NCBI RefSeq assembly: GCF_000335475.2
Contig: NZ_ANAH02000006.1
Span: forward strand, 393,854-457,853
Reading direction: 5' to 3'
DNA from: Cystobacter fuscus DSM 2262
GTDB lineage: Bacteria; Myxococcota; Myxococcia; Myxococcales; Myxococcaceae
DNA length: 64,000 nt
Part shown: positions 50,185-62,040 of the stretch, in pieces
Numbering within the stretch: position 1 is the stretch's first letter
How the letters are laid out: each line of letters opens with the position of its first letter
Program-made: the position numbers and the translations under genes
The notes under the pieces: model-generated
Database searches by the model: none
What the model saw: only the letters and a program-made list of their open reading frames with translations
What the model was told of the DNA's origin: nothing

Positions 50185-51066
50185 ATGAAGTCGCGCCCCT
50201 TCCTTCTCCCTGTCGTGACGAGCCTGTGCGCGCTGCTCGCGCTCTTGCTGCTGGTGGACCCGCCGCGCAAGCCCCCGCGGGGTGCGCATCAAGAGGTGCT
50301 CCTGCCGCGGGAGGACGTACTGCGCGCGGTGGGGCGTGGCTACATCCAGCTGATCGCCGACTACCTCTGGATCCAACTCGTCCAGACCGCGGGCCGAGCC
50401 CGCACGGCCGAGGAGTACCGCGACCTCTACCCCTACGCGGACCTCATCACCGATCTGGATCCCCATTTCGACATGGTCTACAGGTTCGCCGCGGGGGCAC
50501 TGCCCACCAACCTCGGACGCGAGACCTGGGTCAACACGGAGGAGTCCAGCCGGCTGCTGCGCAAGGGCCTGGAACTCTTCCCCGATGATCTCAAGATGAA
50601 CATGTTGCTCGCCTACAACCTGAGCACCTTCGACAAGAACTATCGGGAAGCAGCCCAGGTGGCCGAGCGAGCCTCACGACTGCCGGGCGCGCCCGCCTAC
50701 CTGTCCCAGCTGGCCACGCGGCTGTACGCCCAGGCGGGCTCGGTGGATGCCGGTCTCGCGCTGGCCCAGTCCCTGGTGGACTCGGCCGAGGACGAAGCCA
50801 CGCGGCAGCTGTTCGAACAACGCATCCGGGACCTGGAGCTGGAAGCGGAGCTGCAGCGCGTGGACGCCGCCATCGCACGCTTCCGCGAGACGTTCGGCGC
50901 GACTCCTCCGGACGTCGACACCCTGTCCTGGCTGGGCTTCCTGCCCGAGCCCCCCCATGACCCCCAGGGAGGTGGCTTCTTCATCGGTTCCGATGGGCGC
51001 GCCTATTCGACGACCCAACAGCGACGCTTGGAGATCTTCACCCCCTTCAACCCCGGCCGCGGTTGA
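50185..51066 (+). CDS. pilG: PilG, accessory protein of the PilGHI transport system
   Basis: A 293-residue protein with one N-terminal membrane helix (PVVTSLCALLALLLLVDP) and a mostly helical, TPR-like soluble part (e.g. YLWIQLVQTAGRARTAEEYR, LFPDDLKMNMLLAYNLSTFD, LATRLYAQAGSVDAGLALAQ). The match to PilG is by position between pilA and the pilH/pilI ABC genes, as in M. xanthus, where pilG mutants lack pili; the mechanism is not known. ATG 50185 is chosen because it begins the membrane anchor. Overlaps the TTG of an upstream-extended pilH frame by 4 bases. Confidence 0.85.
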   Translation: MKSRPFLLPVVTSLCALLALLLLVDPPRKPPRGAHQEVLLPREDVLRAVGRGYIQLIADYLWIQLVQTAGRARTAEEYRDLYPYADLITDLDPHFDMVYRFAAGALPTNLGRETWVNTEESSRLLRKGLELFPDDLKMNMLLAYNLSTFDKNYREAAQVAERASRLPGAPAYLSQLATRLYAQAGSVDAGLALAQSLVDSAEDEATRQLFEQRIRDLELEAELQRVDAAIARFRETFGATPPDVDTLSWLGFLPEPPHDPQGGGFFIGSDGRAYSTTQQRRLEIFTPFNPGRG

Positions 51067-51086
51067 GCAGCGCCCGCGGAGCCCAG

Positions 51087-52055
51087 ATGTCCATGGATGC
51101 GCCCATCCCCATCGAAATCCGAGAGCTGTCCAAGACGTACCGGCTCGGCTTCTTCATGAACCGGCAGGTCCGTGCCCTGCAGTCGCTCGACCTGAAGATC
51201 ATGCCCGGTCAGGTGTATGGCCTGCTCGGTCCCAACGGAGCCGGCAAGTCCACCACCATCAAGATCCTGCTGAACCTGGTGCAGGCCAGCAGTGGAGAAG
51301 CACGGCTCTTCGGCCTGCCCCCCCAGGACCGGGAAGCCCGCCGCCGCGTGGGCTACGTGCCCGAGAACCCCGCGCCCTACGAGTACCTCACCGGACGCGA
51401 GTTCGTCACGCTGGCGGGCCGGCTGACGGGCATGAGCGGCAAGGAGTTGGATGCCCGGGTCGAGCAGGTGCTGGGCATGGTGCAGATGACCCGCGCCGCC
51501 TCCCTGCAGATCCGCCGCTACAGCAAGGGCATGGTGCAGCGCGTGGCGCTGGCCCAGGCGCTGGTGTCCAAGCCCTCGCTGCTCATCCTGGATGAGCCCA
51601 CCTCGGGATTGGATCCCGTGGGCCGCCGGCAGATCCGCGACCTCATCCTCGAGGAGCGCCACCGGGGCACGACGGTGCTCTTCTGCACGCACATCATCCC
51701 GGACGTGGAGACGCTCTGCGACCGCGTGGCCGTGCTGGTCGGAGGTCGGCGCGTGCGCGAGGGCAGCGTGTCCGAGCTGGTGAGCTCACAGGCCACGCAC
51801 ATGGAGCTCACGGTGGAGGGAGTGCCGCTCGAGCGCATCCAGACGCTGGGCTTCGAGCTGGAGCGGGCGCAGACCCTGGAGCAGCGGGTGATCCTCCGCG
51901 TGCGCGACGTGGACAGCCAGCCCCTGCTCAAGCGGTTGCTCGAACTCAATGGGCGGGTCACCCAGCTACAACCCACCCGGTTCTCGTTGGAGGACCTGTT
52001 CCTGCGCGCCCTCGAGGAGGCACGCCAGGGCCCCGTGGGAGGAGAGATTTCATGA
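51087..52055 (+). CDS. pilH: PilH, ABC transporter ATP-binding protein
   Basis: A 322-residue ABC ATPase with Walker A GLLGPNGAGKSTTIK, signature YSKGMVQRVALAQAL, Walker B LLILDEPTSGLDPVG and switch His in VLFCTHIIPD. The C-terminal ~90 residues are a regulatory extension seen in Ccm/Nod-type exporters. ATG 51087 is preferred over TTG 51063 because GGAG lies five bases upstream. With PilI it forms the exporter needed for pilus formation in M. xanthus; its substrate is unknown. Overlaps pilI by 4 bases. Confidence 0.93.
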   Translation: MSMDAPIPIEIRELSKTYRLGFFMNRQVRALQSLDLKIMPGQVYGLLGPNGAGKSTTIKILLNLVQASSGEARLFGLPPQDREARRRVGYVPENPAPYEYLTGREFVTLAGRLTGMSGKELDARVEQVLGMVQMTRAASLQIRRYSKGMVQRVALAQALVSKPSLLILDEPTSGLDPVGRRQIRDLILEERHRGTTVLFCTHIIPDVETLCDRVAVLVGGRRVREGSVSELVSSQATHMELTVEGVPLERIQTLGFELERAQTLEQRVILRVRDVDSQPLLKRLLELNGRVTQLQPTRFSLEDLFLRALEEARQGPVGGEIS

Positions 52056-52825
52056 TGGGTCCGTTCATCGCCCTCACGCTCAATGGCTTCCGGGAAGCCC
52101 GGCGCAACCGCGTCACGCTCATCGTGGCCCTCTTCGCGCTGAGCCTGCTGCTGTCCTCCTCGCTCGTGGTGGAGGTCACCGTCGGGGTGTTCGACCGGGT
52201 CCTCACCGACATGGGCCTGGGCTCGATGAGCCTGATGCTGGTGTTGCTCACCATCTTCCTGTCCAGTGGGCTCATCTCGCGGGAAATCGAGCGGCGCACC
52301 ATCTTCCTCATGGTGTCCAAGCCCCTGTCGCGAGGCGCCTTCCTGGTGGGCCGGCTGTTCGGCAACATGCTCACCGTGACGGTGCTGCTGCTGGCCATGG
52401 CCGCGCTCTTCTTCCTGCTGATGGTCTTCTACGGCGTCCCCATCACCCCCGCGCACGTGGCGGCGGTGGGCATGCTGTGGTTCGAGCTCTGGGTGCTCAG
52501 CGGCGTGGGCTTCCTGATGTCCAGCTTCTCCCAACACCAGACGGTGTCCGCCTTCGTCACCGTGAGCCTCTACGCCGCGGGAAACCTGTCCTCGGACATC
52601 TACTCCCTGGCGCGCAAGTCCAAGAGCGACGCCCTCCAGGCGCTGGGCGAGGCCGTGTACTACGTGCTGCCCAACCTCGCCCGCTTCAACTACCGGCCCC
52701 AGGCGTCGTACGCCGCCGCCATCTCCTCCTCCCAGTTGCTGTCCGACATGGCCTATGGCGCGGCCTATACCGCCGTGCTGGTGTCGCTGGCCGTGCTGCT
52801 CTTCAACCGGCGCGACTTCCGCTGA
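52052..52825 (+). CDS. pilI: PilI, ABC transporter permease
   Basis: A 257-residue ABC-2-type permease with six predicted membrane helices, for example VTLIVALFALSLLLSSSLVV, MSLMLVLLTIFLSSGLI, MLTVTVLLLAMAALFFLLMV and AAYTAVLVSLAVLLF. The cytoplasmic REIERRTIFLMVSKPLSRG between helices 2 and 3 is typical of this class. It couples to PilH (4-base gene overlap). Gene block ends in a hairpin shared with the convergent pilR. Confidence 0.92.
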   Translation: MMGPFIALTLNGFREARRNRVTLIVALFALSLLLSSSLVVEVTVGVFDRVLTDMGLGSMSLMLVLLTIFLSSGLISREIERRTIFLMVSKPLSRGAFLVGRLFGNMLTVTVLLLAMAALFFLLMVFYGVPITPAHVAAVGMLWFELWVLSGVGFLMSSFSQHQTVSAFVTVSLYAAGNLSSDIYSLARKSKSDALQALGEAVYYVLPNLARFNYRPQASYAAAISSSQLLSDMAYGAAYTAVLVSLAVLLFNRRDFR

Positions 52826-52854
52826 CACGCCCCGCTGCCCCCCCAGGGGGCGTG
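52826..52854. terminator. Hairpin between convergent pilI and pilR
   Basis: CACGCCCC (52826-52833) and GGGGCGTG (52847-52854) form a perfect 8-bp stem with a 13-base C-rich loop, starting at the base after the pilI stop. No T-run; likely bidirectional terminator. Confidence 0.6.
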
Positions 52855-52870
52855 CCCGCCACGGACGAGC

Positions 52871-54259
52871 TCAGGCCTCGTCCTCCCGATCCGACAGCCC
52901 GTGCTTGGCCAGGCGGTAGCGGAAGGAGCGGAACGTCAAGCCGAGCAGGTCCGCCGCCCGCGTCTTCACCCCACCCGCCTGCGCCAGGGCAGCCACCAGG
53001 TAGTGCCGCTCGGCCTCATCGAGGTGACGCTCCAGGGAGAAACCCGCCCCGAGCGCCACCTCGGGCGTGGCGGCGGCCGCGGCCTGCACGGGCTCACCCC
53101 GGAGCGAGGGCGGCAGCGAGGCCAATGTCAGCACGTCCCCATCCGCCAGCGTCGCCGCGCGCTCGACGACGTTCTCCAGCTGGCGCACGTTGCCGGGGAA
53201 GGCATAGGCGGACAACACCGACAGGGCCTCGGGAGAGAAGCGCAGGCCCGGCCGCTCCAGCTCCCGGCGCTGCCGGGAGAGGAAGTGCTCCGCCAGCGGC
53301 GCGATGTCCTCGGGCCGCTCGCGCAGTGGCGGCAGCTCCAGGGTGATGACGTTGAGCCGGTAGAAGAGATCCTCCCGGAAACGGCCCGCCTTCACCTCGG
53401 CGTCCAGCCGCCGGTTGGTGGCCGCCAGGATGCGCGCATGGAAGGGAATCTCCGCCGAGCTGCCCACCGGCTTGACCTTGCGCTCCTGCAGCACGCGCAG
53501 GAGCTTCACCTGGGTGGCCGGCGGCACCTCGCCAATCTCATCGAGGAACACCGTCCCCTCGCCCGCGTGCACGAGCAGCCCGGGGCGATCCTGCGTGGCC
53601 CCGGTGAAGGCTCCCTTCACGTGGCCGAACAGCTCGCTCTCCAGCACCCCCTCGTTGAGCGCCGCGCAGTTGATGGGCAGGAAGGGCTGTCCCGCCCGGG
53701 GGCTCTTGAGGTGCAGGGCCTTGGCGATGAGCTCCTTGCCCGTCCCGCTCTCTCCATGGATGAGCACGGTGGAGCGCGTGGGCGCCACCTTGTCCACCAT
53801 GCTCCACACCGCGCGCATCCGCTCGCCGCGGCCCACCGCCATCACTCCCACGCCGGGCACCAGGTGCTCGCGCAACGAGACGTTCTCCTGGCGCAGCGTG
53901 CGCTTCTCCAGCGCCTTCTGCACCAAGAGCAACAGCTCCTCGTTGTCGAAGGGCTTGCCGATGTAGTCGTACGCGCCCTCGCGCATGGCCTCCACCGCCG
54001 AGGCCGCGGTGCCAAAGGCGGTGATGACGATGACCTCGGGGGCGTCGCTCTGCGCCCGGGCGGCCCGCAGCACGTCCATGCCGCTCTGCGTGGCCCCCAG
54101 CTTCATGTCGGTGATGACCAGGTCCACCAGGGTGGACTCCAACACCTCGCGCGCCGCCCGCACGCCCTCCACGCACGTCACCCGGTAGCCCGAGCGCAAC
54201 AGCAGGACCTCCAGGACCACGCGCATCGACCGCTCATCGTCCACCACCAGGATGTGCAC
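52871..54259 (-). CDS. pilR: Sigma-54-dependent response regulator PilR
   Basis: A 462-residue NtrC-family activator. Receiver domain ([20 protein letters not shown], phospho-acceptor Asp in [11 protein letters not shown], residue about 53), sigma-54 AAA+ domain (Walker [16 protein letters not shown], sigma-54-contact loop [12 protein letters not shown], Walker [12 protein letters not shown]), and a C-terminal Fis-type HTH ([20 protein letters not shown]). It should turn on pilA from the -24/-12 promoter. The GTG at 54259 is chosen by the receiver start; GGAGG is 10 bases upstream. 22 bases after pilS. Confidence 0.96.
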   Translation of the reverse strand: MHILVVDDERSMRVVLEVLLLRSGYRVTCVEGVRAAREVLESTLVDLVITDMKLGATQSGMDVLRAARAQSDAPEVIVITAFGTAASAVEAMREGAYDYIGKPFDNEELLLLVQKALEKRTLRQENVSLREHLVPGVGVMAVGRGERMRAVWSMVDKVAPTRSTVLIHGESGTGKELIAKALHLKSPRAGQPFLPINCAALNEGVLESELFGHVKGAFTGATQDRPGLLVHAGEGTVFLDEIGEVPPATQVKLLRVLQERKVKPVGSSAEIPFHARILAATNRRLDAEVKAGRFREDLFYRLNVITLELPPLRERPEDIAPLAEHFLSRQRRELERPGLRFSPEALSVLSAYAFPGNVRQLENVVERAATLADGDVLTLASLPPSLRGEPVQAAAAATPEVALGAGFSLERHLDEAERHYLVAALAQAGGVKTRAADLLGLTFRSFRYRLAKHGLSDREDEA

Positions 54260-54281
54260 GGCGCCGAACCCTCCTTCCCCG

Positions 54282-55883
54282 TCAGTCCCGAATGGGCAAT
54301 TGGATGAGGAACCCAGTGCCCTCCTGGGGAGAGGAGGACACGCGGATGTTGCCACCATGTGCGCGCACGATGGAATGCGCCGTGGACAACCCCAGGCCGG
54401 TTCCTCCCTCCCGGGTGCTGAAAAAGGGCTCGAAAATGCGCGAGAGGTGTGCCGGGGGAATGCGGCCCCCCGAGTCCCAGATGAGCAGCTCCGCCCAGGA
54501 GTCCTCGGGCCGCAACGTCACGCGCACCACTCCCCCCTCCTCCGTCGCCTGGAAGGCATTGCGCAACAGGTTGATGAGCACCTGCCGGAGCTGATCCGCG
54601 TCCACCAGGATGCGCAGGGCAAGCAGCGCCGTCTCCACGCGCACCTGACGGGCGAGCGGATCCGCGCGCAACATGTCCACCGTCTCCGCCACCAACGCCC
54701 CCAGGTCCACCTCCTGCTTGAGCGGAGGCGGAGGGCGGGCGAAGCGCAGGAAGTCCTCCACCAGCTTGGAGAGCCGATCCGATTCGCGCAGGAGCACGTC
54801 CACGAGCCTCGCCGACACCGGATCCCCGGAGGGCTCCCGCACGAGCAACTGGGCCGAGCCGCGCATGGCGGCCAGGGGATTGCGGATTTCGTGCGCGAGC
54901 TGAGCGGCCAGGGTGCCCAGCGCGGCCAGCCTGTCGGCGCGCCGCAGATCCTCCTCCGTGCGGCGCAGCTCGGTCAGATCCTGGAAGACGATGAGCATGC
55001 CCTCGTTGCCGGTGTCGCCCAGGCCCGTCACCGTCAACCCGAGCGTGCGCACGCCCTCCCGCGTCTGCACGGACAGCTCCCGGCGGCGCACGTGGGCCTC
55101 CGCTCCGAGCGCACCCGGCAGGAGCGACTCCACGGGCATGCCCGCCACCACCGCCGCCTCGTCCAGTCCAAGGATGGCGCTGGCGGCGCGGTTGACGAAG
55201 GTGACGAGGCCCTGCGCATCACACGTGATGAGGCCCGAGGGCATGCAGGTGAGGATCTGCTGCTGCAGGGTGCCCAGCTTCTTGAGGTCCGCCTCGCGCG
55301 CGGACAGCCGCCCGCCCGTGGCCGAGAGCTGGCGAGACAGATAGCCCGCGAGCACCGCGATGAGCACGAGCGCGAGCAGGTTGCTGCCGATGAGGAAGGC
55401 GACCCGCTGGAGGCTCAAATCCCCCACGCCCGTGGGAGGCGCCAGCCAGCGCGAGCGCACCGCCACCAGCAGCAGCGAATAGGTGAGCGCGCTGGCGAGC
55501 GCGGCCAGCAGCGCGCCGCGACCATCCAGCAGGATGCTCGCGCCGATGACGGCCAGCAGGTACAGGAAGGTGAAGGGGCTGTCTCCCACGCCGGTGAGGA
55601 AGACGAGCACCGAGGCGATGAGCAGGTCGCCCACCACCTGCACCACCGCCGCCAGACGGTCCGCCCAGCCCCCCCGGAGCATGAGGCCGTAGACGAGCGT
55701 GAAGAGGTAGACGAGCCCGATGACCGCGAAGGACAGCATGTCGCCGTGGCTGGGCTCCTGCACGGGTTGCAGGAACACGCGGGCCGCGAAGGCCACGAGC
55801 GACAGACTGACGGCCACCGTGCGGAACACGGTGAGCCACGTCAGCCGGTTGCGCAGCGTGTGCGGCTGCGGCGAACCGGCCAA
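54282..55883 (-). CDS. pilS: Sensor histidine kinase PilS
   Basis: A 533-residue membrane kinase. The N-terminal ~190 residues contain about six membrane helices, the part known to sense PilA in other species. A PAS domain follows (ILTCMPSGLITCDAQGLVTF), then HisKA with the phospho-His in LAHEIRNPLAAMRGSAQLL and the HATPase domain (QVLINLLRNAFQA, DSGGRIPPAHLSRIFEPFFS, GGTGLGLSTAHSIVRAHGG). No upstream ATG or GTG fits; the TTG at 55883, 16 bases after the pilC stop, gives the expected length. Start moderately certain. Confidence 0.9.
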   Translation of the reverse strand: MAGSPQPHTLRNRLTWLTVFRTVAVSLSLVAFAARVFLQPVQEPSHGDMLSFAVIGLVYLFTLVYGLMLRGGWADRLAAVVQVVGDLLIASVLVFLTGVGDSPFTFLYLLAVIGASILLDGRGALLAALASALTYSLLLVAVRSRWLAPPTGVGDLSLQRVAFLIGSNLLALVLIAVLAGYLSRQLSATGGRLSAREADLKKLGTLQQQILTCMPSGLITCDAQGLVTFVNRAASAILGLDEAAVVAGMPVESLLPGALGAEAHVRRRELSVQTREGVRTLGLTVTGLGDTGNEGMLIVFQDLTELRRTEEDLRRADRLAALGTLAAQLAHEIRNPLAAMRGSAQLLVREPSGDPVSARLVDVLLRESDRLSKLVEDFLRFARPPPPLKQEVDLGALVAETVDMLRADPLARQVRVETALLALRILVDADQLRQVLINLLRNAFQATEEGGVVRVTLRPEDSWAELLIWDSGGRIPPAHLSRIFEPFFSTREGGTGLGLSTAHSIVRAHGGNIRVSSSPQEGTGFLIQLPIRD

Positions 55884-55899
55884 CGACGAACGGCCGCTG

Positions 55900-57153
55900 C
55901 TACTTGACGGCACCGGCGATGGAGAAGATGGGCAGGTACATGGCGATGAGGAAGCCACCGACCACGCCACCCAGGAACACCATCATCAACGGTTCGATCA
56001 TCGCCGTGAGGCCCGCGACCGCCGTGTCCACCTCGTCGTCGTAGAAGTCGGCGATCTTGTTGAGCATGGTGTCCATGGCGCCCGTGGCCTCACCCACGCC
56101 GATCATCTGCACCACCATGGGCGGGAACACCTTCGTCTCCAGCAGCGGTCCCGCGATGTTCTTGCCCTCGGCGATCTTCCCGCGCACGTAGAAGATGGCC
56201 TCTTCCACGGAGCGGTTGCCGGCCGTCTTGGCGGTGACGTCCAGCGCATCCAGGATGGGCACACCCGAGGAGATCATCGTGCCCAGCGTGCGGGTGAAGC
56301 GCGCCACCGCCACCTTGCGGATGACGGGCCCGACGATGGGGGCCAACAGGAACGCCTTGTCCAGCAGACGCCGCCCCTGGGGGTTGCGGTAGACGTAGCC
56401 GAAGAGGACCGAGAAGGCGGCCAGGCCGGCGAACACCCAGAGCAGGTAGTTCTGGCACCATTCGGACAGGTCCACCACGAACTGGGTGGGCGCGGGCAGC
56501 GCCTGACCGAAGTCCGCGAACATCTTCGCGAACACCGGCGTCACCTTGAGCATCAGCACCGCCGTCACCGCGATGGCCACCAACACGACGATGACCGGGT
56601 AGGTCATCGCGCTCTTGACCTTGCGCTTGAGCTTCTCGTTCTTCTCCCGGTAGTTGGCGAGCCGGTTGAGGATGTTGTCGAGGATACCGCCCACCTCGCC
56701 CGCGGCGCACAGCTGCACGAAGAGCTCGTCGAAGACCTTGGGGTGGTCCGCCAGGGCGTCGGCGAAGGTGGACCCCTGCTCCACCTTGTTCTTGATGGCG
56801 AACACGACCTTGCGGAAGGCCGGGTTGTCCATCTGCGTGCCGAGGATGTCGAGGCACTGCACGAGCGGCAGGCCGGCGTCGATCATCGTGGCGAACTGAC
56901 GGGTGAAGATGAGGATGTCCTTGCCCGTGACCGCCGAACCGATGGTGATGTTCAGGTCGGAGTCGAGCAGGCCCTTGCGGCGCACCTTGACCGGATTGAG
57001 GCCGAGCGACTTCAGACGGGCATTGACGGCCTCGATGTCCGAGGCCTCCATCTCGCCCTTCTTGGTCTCGCCAGACTTGGTCTTGGCTTCCCAGAGGAAC
57101 TGGGCCGTGTTCTTCGATTTTTGGGGAGTGGACTTGGTCGCCGTTGCAGCCAT
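55900..57153 (-). CDS. pilC: Type IV pilus platform protein PilC
   Basis: A 417-residue polytopic inner-membrane platform protein of the GspF family. Two cytoplasmic helical-bundle domains (FTRQFATMIDAGLPLVQCLD and FTRTLGTMISSGVPILDALD) are separated by three membrane segments. The C-terminal IEPLMMVFLGGVVGGFLIAMYLPIF is diagnostic. It transmits PilB and PilT motion to the pilus base. Between pilT (50 bases) and pilS in the pilB-T-C-S-R series. Confidence 0.97.
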   Translation of the reverse strand: MAATATKSTPQKSKNTAQFLWEAKTKSGETKKGEMEASDIEAVNARLKSLGLNPVKVRRKGLLDSDLNITIGSAVTGKDILIFTRQFATMIDAGLPLVQCLDILGTQMDNPAFRKVVFAIKNKVEQGSTFADALADHPKVFDELFVQLCAAGEVGGILDNILNRLANYREKNEKLKRKVKSAMTYPVIVVLVAIAVTAVLMLKVTPVFAKMFADFGQALPAPTQFVVDLSEWCQNYLLWVFAGLAAFSVLFGYVYRNPQGRRLLDKAFLLAPIVGPVIRKVAVARFTRTLGTMISSGVPILDALDVTAKTAGNRSVEEAIFYVRGKIAEGKNIAGPLLETKVFPPMVVQMIGVGEATGAMDTMLNKIADFYDDEVDTAVAGLTAMIEPLMMVFLGGVVGGFLIAMYLPIFSIAGAVK

Positions 57154-57203
57154 CAGGCCTCCGAGAGGGACAGCATCCTATCCCACCGGTTGGAATTCAC
57201 GAA

Positions 57204-58313
<1,110 letters not shown>

Positions 58314-58356
58314 GAAGACCGTCCTTCGGAGGTTTTGGGTAGGGGATGAGGCGAGG

Positions 58357-60060
<1,704 letters not shown>

Positions 60061-60159
60061 TCAAAAAGCCTCGAGCGTGGGGATGACAATCGTGGCCACC
60101 GCCGTGGGAACGGCGGAAACCAAAAAGATGCGCGGGGTTACGGGCGCATGAGCCCCAAG

Positions 60160-60189
60160 ATTAAAGAGAGGGAGACGCGAGCCTGTCAA
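60160..60189 (-). promoter_or_regulatory. Sigma-70 promoter of the pilB operon
   Basis: On the minus strand TTGACA (60189-60184, 6/6), 18 bases, TTTAAT (60165-60160, 5/6). The start would be near 60153, giving a ~93-base leader before pilB that contains a 7-bp perfect hairpin (CCGCCGT at 60099-60105, ACGGCGG at 60110-60116). The best vegetative promoter I see in the window. Confidence 0.75.
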
Positions 60190-60244
60190 GGCGCCGTCCC
60201 TGGCTCCCTCTCCGACCAAGCCATTGAAACCGCTTGGGAAACCT

Positions 60245-61171
60245 TCAGTCGGATGCCCGGGCGATCACCACCCGGGCGGCCTCGACGTCCCGCTTGATTT
60301 GTCCCACGAGTTCGGCCACGGAACCGAACCGGTGCTCCGGGCGCAGCCGCTCGAGGAACTCCACCCGCAGCTCGCGGCCATAGAGGTCCGCGCTGTAGTC
60401 GAGCAGATGCGCCTCGATCGTGACCTCGTTGATACCGAAGGTGGGCTTGACGCCGATGTTGGCCACGCCCGGCAGCCAGGGCGCCTGGAGGGCCTCGCGG
60501 AAGCGCACGCGGATGGCGTACACACCGGCGGCCGGCCGCAGCTCGTTCTGGGTGTCCACGTTGGCGGTGGGAAAGCCGATGCCCCGGCCGCGCCCCTGGC
60601 CCCGCACGACCGTGCCCTCCAAATCGAAGGGACGGCCGAGCAGGCGCTGCGCCGCGCCCACCCGGCCCTCGAGGATGTACTCGCGAACCTTGGAGGAGGA
60701 GGCCACGAGCCCATCCACCGTGACGGGCTCCACGCAGTGCACCTGGGCGCCCCGGGCCGCCGCGGCCTCACGCAGGGTGTCCACGCTGCCCCCGCGCGCC
60801 GCCCCGTAGGTGAAGTCATGGCCCACCACGAGGTGGCGCGCGCCCAGCACGTCCAGCAGCGAGGCCTCGAAGTCGCGCGGCGACAGGCGGGCGTAGTCGC
60901 GCGTGAAGGGCTGCACCACCGCCGCGTCCAGCCCGAACGACTCGAAGAGCTCCAGCTTGCGCGGCAAGAGGGTGATGAGCTTGGGCGCCATCTCCGGCTG
61001 GAGCACCTTGCCCGGATGCGGCTGGAACGTCAGCGCGGCGACGAGCGTGCCGTGGCGCCGCGCCTCCGCGAAGAGCGCCTGGTGGCCCAGGTGCACGCCA
61101 TCGAAGTTGCCCAGCGCGAGCGCACAACCCGAGAGCTCGCGCGCCTCCGTCACCCCGTGGAAGACCTTCAT
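60245..61171 (-). CDS. ribF: Bifunctional riboflavin kinase/FMN adenylyltransferase
   Basis: A 308-residue RibF. N-terminal FAD synthetase domain with the nucleotidyl-transferase motif GNFDGVHLGHQALF and RLSPRDFEASLLD; C-terminal riboflavin kinase with GRGRGIGFPTANVD, GVANIGVKPTFG and EAHLLDYSADLYGRELRVEF. Length is typical. ATG 61171 is the family start; the longer frame is noise. Makes FMN and FAD. Lies 184 bases upstream of pilB on the same strand, divergent from trmB across 90 bases. Confidence 0.96.
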   Translation of the reverse strand: MKVFHGVTEARELSGCALALGNFDGVHLGHQALFAEARRHGTLVAALTFQPHPGKVLQPEMAPKLITLLPRKLELFESFGLDAAVVQPFTRDYARLSPRDFEASLLDVLGARHLVVGHDFTYGAARGGSVDTLREAAAARGAQVHCVEPVTVDGLVASSSKVREYILEGRVGAAQRLLGRPFDLEGTVVRGQGRGRGIGFPTANVDTQNELRPAAGVYAIRVRFREALQAPWLPGVANIGVKPTFGINEVTIEAHLLDYSADLYGRELRVEFLERLRPEHRFGSVAELVGQIKRDVEAARVVIARASD

Positions 61172-61261
61172 GGAGCGCCCATATAGCGCCAAACCCGTCG
61201 CTTTGCCCTGGCCAGACCGCCCCGCCCCGTGCGAAGAGGCCCACAGCCTCCCGCATCCTTC

Positions 61262-61882
61262 ATGGCCCGTCCTCCCCTGCTCCCCGACCCCGTGGGCCTG
61301 CATCTGGCCCGCCTCGATGCTCCCCCCGACTGGGACGCCGAGTTCGGCTTCGCCGGCCCCCTGGAACTGGAAATCGGCTCCGGCGCGGGCGGCCACGCCC
61401 TCGAGTACTGCCGCCGCAACCCCGGCACGCGCTTCGTCGCCTTCGAGTGGCGCAAGAAGTACGCGCGCGACACCCAGGACCGCGGCAACAAGCTGGGCCT
61501 GAAGAACCTGCGCGTACTCGAGGCGGATGCCCGCTCCATCGTGCCGCGCCTGTTCGCCGCCGGCTCGCTCGACGCCATCCACCTGCAGTTTCCCGACCCC
61601 TGGTGGAAGCGCGCCCACTTCAAGCGCGCCGTCGTCCAGCCCGACTTCGCCCGGCTGCTGCTCGACAAGCTCAAGCCCGGCGGCCTCTTCGACATGCGCA
61701 CCGACGTGCAGGACCGCGCCGTCGCCATGCTCTCCATCCTCGAGGAGGCCGGCTTCGTCAACCCGCTGGGCCAGGGCGTCTTCCACCCCTACGATCCCGA
61801 GGAAGTCCCCTCCACGCGCGAGCGGCGCTACCTGACGAGCGGCGAGCCCGTCTACCGCGCCCGCCTGCGCAAGCCCGCCTGA
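61262..61882 (+). CDS. trmB: tRNA (guanine-N7-)-methyltransferase
   Basis: A 206-residue class I methyltransferase that modifies G46 of tRNA. It has SAM motif LEIGSGAGGHALEYCRRNP, the WRKKYARDTQDR segment, and the family signature FPDPWWKRAHFKRAVVQPDF; the C-terminus TRERRYLTSGEPVYRARLRK is also conserved. ATG 61262 chosen; a start at 61229 would add 11 residues. A GTGCCC/GGGCAC hairpin (61883-61900) begins right after the stop and may be a terminator. Confidence 0.95.
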   Translation: MARPPLLPDPVGLHLARLDAPPDWDAEFGFAGPLELEIGSGAGGHALEYCRRNPGTRFVAFEWRKKYARDTQDRGNKLGLKNLRVLEADARSIVPRLFAAGSLDAIHLQFPDPWWKRAHFKRAVVQPDFARLLLDKLKPGGLFDMRTDVQDRAVAMLSILEEAGFVNPLGQGVFHPYDPEEVPSTRERRYLTSGEPVYRARLRKPA

Positions 61883-62040
61883 GTGCCCTCCCGGGGGCAC
61901 GCACGGCCGTGTCGTGCCGTGTGCGCGCGGGGCGCTTCACCCCGGCTGGAGGGAGGACGGCTTGGCATCCCCCCCTCGTTCGGGGAACAATCCCTTCCTC
62001 ACGGCGGTCCGAAATACTCCGAGGCACGAACGGCAGCGAC

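Noticed and set aside
60099..60116. Hairpin before pilB as a terminator of ribF
   Set aside because: The T-run lies on the 5' side of the stem in the transcribed direction, so it cannot be an intrinsic terminator.
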